DNA of 64,000 nt from positions 67,444,757 to 67,508,756 of the forward strand of contig CM077165.1 of NCBI GenBank assembly GCA_039583875.1. The letters are read 5' to 3'. The position numbers were made by a program, and so were the translations under genes. The DNA comes from Platanthera guangdongensis (taxonomy: Eukaryota; Streptophyta; Magnoliopsida; Asparagales; Orchidaceae). The notes below the pieces were generated by a model. The model had not been told where the DNA came from and did no database searches. It saw only the letters and a program-made list of their open reading frames with translations. This document shows positions 57,707 through 64,000 of the stretch, one piece after another. Positions within the stretch are counted from its first letter, which is position 1, and each line of letters begins with the position of its first letter.

Positions 57707-57845
57707 CATATCTACTGAAATAATCAGTAAATGTAACAAAGTAGAAGTACCCTACTCTAGCCATATAACTTATGGGTCTGCAAACATCACCATGTATTAT
57801 ACCCAAGAGATCATCAGCACACTCATTTAAACCAGTGAAAGGGAA
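57707..57845 (-). pseudogene. Integrase of element B, N-terminal fragment
   Basis: The minus frame reads LLGIIHGDVCRPISYMARVGYFYF, then FTDYFSRY. This is the first catalytic Asp region of a copia integrase. It is bounded on the left by TSD CATAT of C and on the right by GGGAA, the 5' flank of D. Confidence 0.85.
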
Positions 57846-57984
57846 TGTTGGGTATATTGGATACTGTGTACCAGATTTGGAGATGCCTCACCTAACTCAA
57901 TGATATTCATCAATGTGTATTTGATGTTGTGTTGAGTTTCAATGTGCAGGTTAAGGAAATGCAGAAAACGTTTCTAAGTACAAG

Positions 57985-58395
57985 TGTCTACACTTGACAA
58001 AAATTGTGTCGACACTTGGGAAGAGTTGTGTCGACACCACGAGCCAGATTGTGTCGACACACAGAACTTGTGTCAACACACAGAAAAGCTGTCGACAATA
58101 ACTGTGTCGACAAGAAGGACTTGTGTCGACACATTTCAGAATTCAATCGACAACACTTGTATCGACACACAGGACTTGTGTCGACACACTCCAGAATTCT
58201 GTCGACATCAACTTTATCGTGACTAGAAGCTGTTGTGTCGACACACAGGACTTGTGTCGACACATTCCACAGAAGCTGTGTCAAGAAGAAAAAGAAGAGT
58301 TGTGTCGACATTATGTGAGTTGTGTCGACATCACCAAGGATTGTGTCGACACATGGTCTATTTGTGTCCACACATTTGAAGTTTTGTCTCGACAC
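57985..58395. repeat. TTGTGTCGACAC palindrome array in U3 of D
   Basis: About sixteen copies of GTGTCGACAC or one-mismatch forms lie 15-35 bp apart, usually preceded by TT or CT and followed by ACAGGACTTG-like spacer. It starts about 140 bp into the LTR. Confidence 0.9.
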
Positions 58396-59248
58396 TTTGC
58401 TGCTGAGTTGAAGTTCAATGAAGCATCAAATGTCTTGATTAGAGACTTGACAGCTGTCACAACCAACAAAGCAGTTGCATCTGTCAGAGCTGTCAGAAGA
58501 CTGTTAGGAACCGGATTAGCCGGTAACCTCAGATGGGGTCTATATAAAGACCTATTCTATCAACAAACGACAATGAATAAGAAGAGACAACCAACAACTT
58601 AGAGGAAGAAGAGAAGTCTTCATCCAGAAATCAACAAGTCTCTTAGGGCAGATCCAGAACAAATCTACAAGAAGAATTCAGAGCCACATCTGAATTAAAA
58701 GAAGGAAGCTGATTGAAGATCATCTCCAACAAGATCAACCTTACTTTGTTCAAATTCAAGAAGCTTTGAAGAAGCTAAGACAGGTTGGATCTAAAGCTAT
58801 CAGATCTATCAAGAACTGACCAAGAAACCTTCAACCCTTTCTCTCTCTACCTGGGTGAAGGTTCTATTTATTTTGGTAATCAATTTTACTGTAGGATCTT
58901 TTATAGATCTTAGTGTAGGAGAGTTATCTCTCCGAGTTGTAAGCCTAAATTTATAATGGCTGAGGTAGGGCTGAGTGCCTGAGGTAGGAGAATCTTTTCT
59001 CTAAGTTGTAGGCCTAGGAAAAGGCTGAGGTAGGGCTTAATTGCCTGAGTTGTATGAGTGTGGACTCACTTTGAGGTAGGGTTCTCTAGAAGAATCTGAG
59101 TTGTATGACTTGCTGAATACTGAGCTGTAGGGACCTTTCAAGGTTCTGAGTTGTAAGATCTGAGGATCTGAGAAGAAAAAAGGGTGTTAGGACAAATATA
59201 GTACACTGCTAGATAGGCAAAGGGGGAAAGTGGGTGTACCCATCACTT

Positions 59249-59265
59249 GGGGAACCACTATAAAT
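59249..59265 (+). promoter_or_regulatory. Conserved TATA-type LTR core promoter, element D
   Basis: GGGGAACCACTATAAAT, identical to copies in A and I. It lies about 180 bp before the 3' end of the LTR. Confidence 0.6.
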
Positions 59266-59444
59266 CTGTGTGTCTTCTATGTTGCTATTTTGTTTAAATC
59301 TGTACTGTGAACTGTGCTGTGATAAATATTGCTAAGGTTGTCTGACAAGTAATTTACATTATCTGCCTGAATAAAAAGAATTGAACTTATTAACCCTCCC
59401 CCCCCCTAAGTGTTTAAGGACATCTTGAATCAAATTCTTTCAAG

Positions 59445-59462
59445 TGGTATCAGAGCCAGGTT
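59445..59462 (+). other. Primer binding site of element D (initiator Met-tRNA type)
   Basis: TGGTATCAGAGCCAGGTT, a perfect complement of the plant initiator tRNA-Met 3' end, two bases after the LTR. Confidence 0.93.
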
Positions 59463-59521
59463 CCTCAAGAATAGACTTAACAGTCTGAGTGGATCTATAA
59501 GGCAGTCATCAGTTAGACAAA

Positions 59522-61798
59522 ATGCGTTCAGGTGAAAATCAGAAGGAACTTGGATCTATGAAGCTTCCTATCTGTAGGAAATAAAATTTTGGCATATGGA
59601 AAGAGAGGGTCAGATTGTTCATGGAAGCATCTGATCCAAGAATTTACATCAAAGTGCTAGAAGGGCCATTTATTCCTATGAATATATCAGTTCTTGATGC
59701 TAAACTCAAGACTCAAAAGAGTTATTCATAAATGACTAAGGAAGAGATCATTCTAGTAACCTTAGATAAGAGGGCACAAAATATAATTGTGAGTGCCATA
59801 GATGACTCTACATTCCAGAATCTGGACCATTGCAAAACCTCCAAGGAGATGTGGGACACCTTGATTGTCTATATGGAGGGAAAAGAAGAAGTGAGAGAGG
59901 ATAGGAAGTCCATGATAAATCAAAAATATGAAAGCTTTAGACAAGCTAAGACCGATAGCATAGCTGAATGCTATAAGAAATTCTTCAAAATTGTTAATGA
60001 GCTAATGACCTATGGAAGAGTCTTTAGCACTTATGAATTAAATGACAAGTTTCTCAGATCCCTAACCAAGGATTAGGATACTAAAATATGTGCCATCAAA
60101 AAGGTGGCCAAGCTTGCGGATACACCTCCACCAACCGTATTTGGAAAACTGTTATCCTATGAGATGCAGCTCACTGCTAGAAAGGAGGAGGAGAAAAGCA
60201 ATAATTCTGACTACAGAGAAAAGTCAGTTGCCTTTAAGGCTGAAGCTACAAGAAAGGGCAGGAGAAAGCCACCTTCTCCTCCCAGGAAAATAGCTGAAGT
60301 TGAATCTGAAAATACTGACATCAACACTTCAGACATTCACAACTCTGATGAAGACTTTGCTGCCTTCACATGGCATTTTCAAAGGTTCATGAAGAAGAAA
60401 AAATGGAGAACAAAGCCATCTTCATCTAACTCCAAGGATGACTATTACAAGAAGAAGAAAGCATCTAAGGATGATAGGTATGGCTCTAATCCCTGTAAAC
60501 AAATTTCTTCTAAAATTGTTTGTTATTGCTGCAATAGGCCAGGGCATGTCATAGCTGATTGTCCTGATAAAAGAAAGGAATCTAAAGATAAAAAGAAGCA
60601 GCAAAATAAGGGCAAGAAGGAGAGATCCTTGGTTGCGAAGAAGCAGAAAAGCTGGACTGATTCCTCATCATCAGATTCAGGAGAAGAGATATAAGCTGAA
60701 GCGTATATAAGATTATTTACTACTAAAGAGGATTCAGTAGAATCTGAGTTCTTGCAAATGCTGGACTCAGTGAATGGGACTGAAGATCATCACTACAGAG
60801 GGCTGATGGCTTTGACTGAGGAAGATCAATGCCAGGATCAGCCTGGTCCCAGCAAGGTAAACAACCTATCTACAGTGTCGGATTATTATGCTTGATTAGA
60901 ATCAGAAGCATCTGCATCAAGAGATGTGGATGGTTCAGAATCTGAAGGGGATGTTCATCAACTTATTGATGAGTATGGTGATCTGTTGCAAGCACTTAAG
61001 AAAAGCAGAAACCTTGTCAAAAACCAGGCTAAGGAAATTGCATCCCTTAAACTGGCTGCATCAGATTCAGAAAAAATGTTGGATCTAAAGATGAATGAAG
61101 TTGCCAAACAAAAAAATATAACTTTTATTCAGATGGGTACAATTACATTCAAAAATGATCAAATCAAGAGTCTGGAAGTCAGACTTCAAAGAGAGAAGGA
61201 ACTTGTGGCTAAGTACGCAAAGCCAAAGTCTGTCTTACCCTTAATTGATGACTTCATTCTCCAAAAGGATAAAACAGGATTAGGTTTCAAGGGAAGAACT
61301 AGGGTAGCTAATTCCAAAAGAAAAGGCAAAGCCCCAGTTCAGCCACTAACCTCCAAACCTCATGTTGCTTTCAGGAAAGTGATGCAGCCTACTAGCAAGT
61401 ATGACCATGACATTACTCATGGTCACTGTAAGCCTGGTAATCTAAATGACAAGGGTGTAATTGCCAATAGGGCATCCCATGTACAAACACATTATGATCA
61501 TCAGTAATCATAAATGTTTGATGCATCAGCCCCAGCACTCAAGAAAAATACTACTGTACCTATAGTTTTAAGGTCTGCTGACAGTAATGTTGTTAAGCCT
61601 GTATCTAAGAAAAGATACAACAGATATGAGTGCTGGTGTTGTTGTAAAGTGGGACATTATGCCCTAGATTGTTGGCACAACACTACTGTCAGAAAGAATG
61701 CTAGCTTACCTGTCGAAAAGGCTGTAGGCAAGTATGACAAGTTTCAGTCTAACCTGAACTTAGAACCCAATAATTATTGGGGTTCTAAGGTTATGTAA
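59522..61798 (+). pseudogene. gag of element D (long Sirevirus type, two zinc knuckles)
   Basis: ATG at 59522, with stops near 59582, 59728 and 60074. Core blocks are NFGIWKERVRLFM, CKTSKEMWDTLIVYMEG and KSMINQKYESFRQAKTDS. The first knuckle CYCCNRPGHVIADC lies near 60525-60565. A Ser-rich acidic part and stops at 60692 and 60893 follow. Next comes a coiled coil (LLQALKKSRNLVKNQAKEIASLKL), a stop at 61505, and a second knuckle CWCCCKVGHYALDC near 61632-61672. It ends in TAA at 61796-61798, followed in the same frame by pol. The second knuckle region is the part retained in element I. Confidence 0.88.
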
Positions 61799-64000
61799 TT
61801 TTATTTGATGCAGGTGAGTCCAAGTGGCCATACCCCAATATGGTACATGGATAGTGGATGTTCCAGGCACATTACTGGAACAAGAAGGATGTTGAAGGAT
61901 TACACTCCTATAGAGAATGGACTCAAAGTGATCTTTGGTGGATCTGAAAAAGGGGTCATCAAAGGGTTTGGTAACATTTCCAATAGCTCAATCACTATCA
62001 CCCAAGTGGCTTATGTGAAAGATCTGAAACATAACCTAATAAGCATAAGCCAACTGAGTGATCTTGGTTATGACACTTCTTTTATTAAGAATGGGTGTCA
62101 GATTAGAAGGACAAGTAATCAAAAGGTCATCTTGTCAGAATATAGAAAAGGAAATGTTTATTGCCTAAGTTTTGTGAGTGAGAATATAGATTCTCCTGTT
62201 TATCTTGTTGCAGATGATAAAGCTTCTCATTGTGTCAAATGGCACAAGTGGCTAGCTCACCTCAACTATAAGACTATAGGTCTACTCTGTAGTAAAGAGT
62301 TAGTGAGAAATTGAACTCAGGTCAAGTGCATCAAGGAGGGTGTGTGTTCAGCTTGTCAAAAAGGCAAACAGACCAAATCCTCCTTCCACAGTCTTGATAC
62401 CAAAGACTCTGTAAGGTGTTTGTACCTCCTGTATATGGATCTATTTAGTCCTATGCCAGTTCATAGTCTAAGTAGGAAAGTTTATACATTTGTGGTTGTG
62501 GATGACTATTCTAGATTTACATGGGTTTTCTTTCTGAGGCAGAAATCTGAAACCCCAACTGTTTTCCATAACTTTGTTAGGCAAATTTAGAATGAACTTA
62601 ACAATTCAGTGGTCAAAATCAGAAGTGATCATGGAACTGAATTTTAGTCTGAATGCATGACAAGGTTTTGTGAAGAACTAGAGATTCATCAAAAGTTCTC
62701 CTCACTAAGAACTCCTCAGCAGAATGGTATTGCTGAAAGAAAGAATATGACTCTTATTGAGGCTGGTAGAACACTACTAAGTGACACTTCTCTCCCAGAA
62801 TATTTCTGGGCTGAGGTAGTAAACACTACATGTCATGTTCTTAATAGAGCATCCATCACTAAAAGCCATAAAAAGACACCCTATGAGATTATGAAAGGCA
62901 GAAAATAAAACATATCATATTTTAGGATCTTTAGTAGCAAGTGTTTTGTTCTTAATAATGTCAAGCACTATTTAACTAAGTTTGCTGCCAAATCCCAAGA
63001 AGGGATATTTGTTGGGTACAGCAACAGCAGTAGGGTATACATAGTCTACAACTTGACTATTCAAGTTGTAGAAGAGTCTGTACATGTAGTTTTTGATGAA
63101 ACTAAACTAATAAACTATGAGTTGTCTAGTATTTCTTGTACCTCTACAGGTCTGAAGGAAAAGATGGACAAGCTAACCATTAGTGAAGGCCAACCTATAA
63201 GACAGGATGAAGAAAATGATGGATGTTGTCCAGGGGGATTACAAGACCCACAAGCTGATGATGAAGAAAATGTAGTACAACTTGATGGGGAGACTGAAGG
63301 AAATCAAGGTGTAGATAGATTGCCTCCAGCAATAAGACATTTATGGGATCATCTAGCACACCAAATTATTGGTGATCCAAGACATGGTGTCCAGACAAGT
63401 ATCAAGAACATGAACACAGTCCTTTGCTCAAGTTTCTTGTCCTAGATGGAACCCAAGAAATTTGAAGAAGCAATATAAAAACCAAATTAGAATGATGCCA
63501 TGCAGGAAGAGCTGAATCAATTCAAAAGATGCAAAGTCTGGAAGTTGGTTCCTTAACCAAACAATAACAATGTCATAGGGACTAAGTGGATCTACGGGAA
63601 CAAACTTGATGATAGTGGCATTATAGTTAAGAATAAAGTAAGACTGGTGGCAAAGGGATACAGACAGGAAGAAGGAATAGATTTTGATCAGACATTTGCC
63701 CTAGTGGCAAGGTTGGAAGTAATAAGGTTGTTCCTTGCCTTTGCAGCTTATCAAGGGTTCAAAGTTTTTCAGATGGATGTAAAGTAATCATTTCTAATTG
63801 GTAACTTAAAAGAGGAAGTATATGTTGAACAACCCTCAGGTTTTGTAGATCCTCTCTATCCTAATTATATGTATATGCTTAAGAAAGCACTATATGGTTT
63901 GAAATAAGCCCCTAGGGCTTGGTATGAAAAATTTTCTACATTCCTCATTGAGAACAAATTCTCAAGGGGGAAAATAGACAAAACTCTATTCCTTAGGGAA
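61799..64000 (+). pseudogene. pol of element D: protease, integrase, start of RT (cut by window edge)
   Basis: Protease has WYMDSGCSRHITG near 61842. Integrase has WHKWLAHLNY...CSACQKGKQ (H-H-C-C), MDLFSPMPVHS, IRSDHGTEF and TPQQNGIAERKN, with stops at 62312, 62588, 62646 and 62906. An IFVGYSNSSRVYIV and SVHVVFDET linker follows. RT blocks are [38 protein letters not shown] (then a stop), [11 protein letters not shown] and ALYGLK (then a stop). Several stops fit CAG or TGG changed by C-to-T or G-to-A. The gene continues beyond 64000. Confidence 0.9.

Larger units (their letters stand above)
30240..57845 (-). mobile_element. Element B: host Ty1/copia element into which A, S, C and D are inserted
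   Basis: Pieces read in order on the minus strand: integrase N-part 57707-57845, integrase C-part 51260-51765, RT and RNase H 31447-33250, 3' untranslated region, and an LTR stub to 30240. Frames join in phase at both internal insertion sites after counting one TSD copy. The rest of B lies outside the window on both sides: gag and the 5' end beyond D, and most of the 3' LTR beyond A. It is a copia element of a type distinct from A, I and D (GYYFYLPSKGKV, ADPLTKPLV). Many stops make it the most decayed member, as expected of the oldest. Confidence 0.88.
57846..59442 (+). repeat. 5' LTR of element D
   Basis: 1597 bp from TGTTGGGTATATTGG to AATTCTTTCA. It holds the GTGTCGACAC array (57985-58395), a repeated GAG(T)TGTA / GAGGTAGG stretch at 58930-59160, the promoter word at 59249-59265 and a C-run at 59398. 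Confidence 0.9.
57846..64000 (+). mobile_element. Element D: Sirevirus-like Ty1/copia, plus strand, truncated by right window edge
   Basis: The 5' LTR (57846-59442) is followed by a perfect Met-tRNA-type primer site, a long gag with two zinc knuckles, protease, integrase and the start of RT at the window end. The 5' flank is GGGAA; the 3' side is outside. Its LTR start (TGTTGGGTAT), promoter region and gag resemble element I. Many stops show it is inactive. Confidence 0.9.

Noticed and set aside
57984..58602. Cys/Asp/Thr-repeat ORFs on both strands (VDTQDLCRH-type)
   Set aside because: Translation of the GTGTCGACAC array in the D LTR; a palindromic repeat opens both strands.

Overview
This window is plant nuclear heterochromatin, from a flowering plant with a large, repeat-rich genome. 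No host gene, tRNA or rRNA was found. Essentially every base belongs to an LTR retrotransposon. The elements are inserted into one another, and most insertions can be proved from 5-bp target-site duplications (TSDs) and from reading frames that resume in phase on the far side.

Layout. The oldest element is a minus-strand Ty1/copia element (B). It survives as four pieces: 30240-33250, 51260-51765, 57707-57845 and an LTR stub ending at 30471. Four insertions split or bound it. (1) A is a minus-strand Sirevirus-like copia, 1-30239, cut by the left window edge. (2) S is a probable 4.7-kb solo LTR, 33251-51259, TSD TAGTT. (3) C is a gag-only gypsy element, 51766-57706, TSD CATAT. (4) D is a plus-strand Sirevirus-like copia, 57846 to beyond the right edge. 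A was then hit twice: by I, a pol-less copia (3493-11992, TSD CTTTG), and by E, a chromovirus-type gypsy (13954-23817, TSD AGCTC/ATCTC). S was hit by F, an Athila-type gypsy (36822-50086, TSD GCCGG).

Gene content. A has a full but decayed gag, protease, integrase, RT, RNase H and a third ORF. E has gag, protease, RT, RNase H, integrase and a chromodomain-like tail, with a probable 91-nt intron between gag and protease. F has an intact Athila gag and a broken pol. D has gag and part of pol, with many stops. C keeps only a decayed Tat-like gag. I keeps a shortened gag, has no pol, and carries the longest clean ORF in the window, a 742-codon third-ORF protein.

Most notable signals. Five LTR families from three lineages (A, I, D; E; F) each carry a 330-600 bp array of short CpG-rich palindromes within about the first 740 bp of the LTR. 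Each family uses its own words, but some words are shared exactly between copia and gypsy or between gypsy clades. In A the same hairpin word also sits upstream of the third ORF and inside the gag coding region. In I a related CpG-rich array sits upstream of its third ORF. LTR differences counted by eye (about 1% for I and E, clearly more for A) agree with the nesting order.
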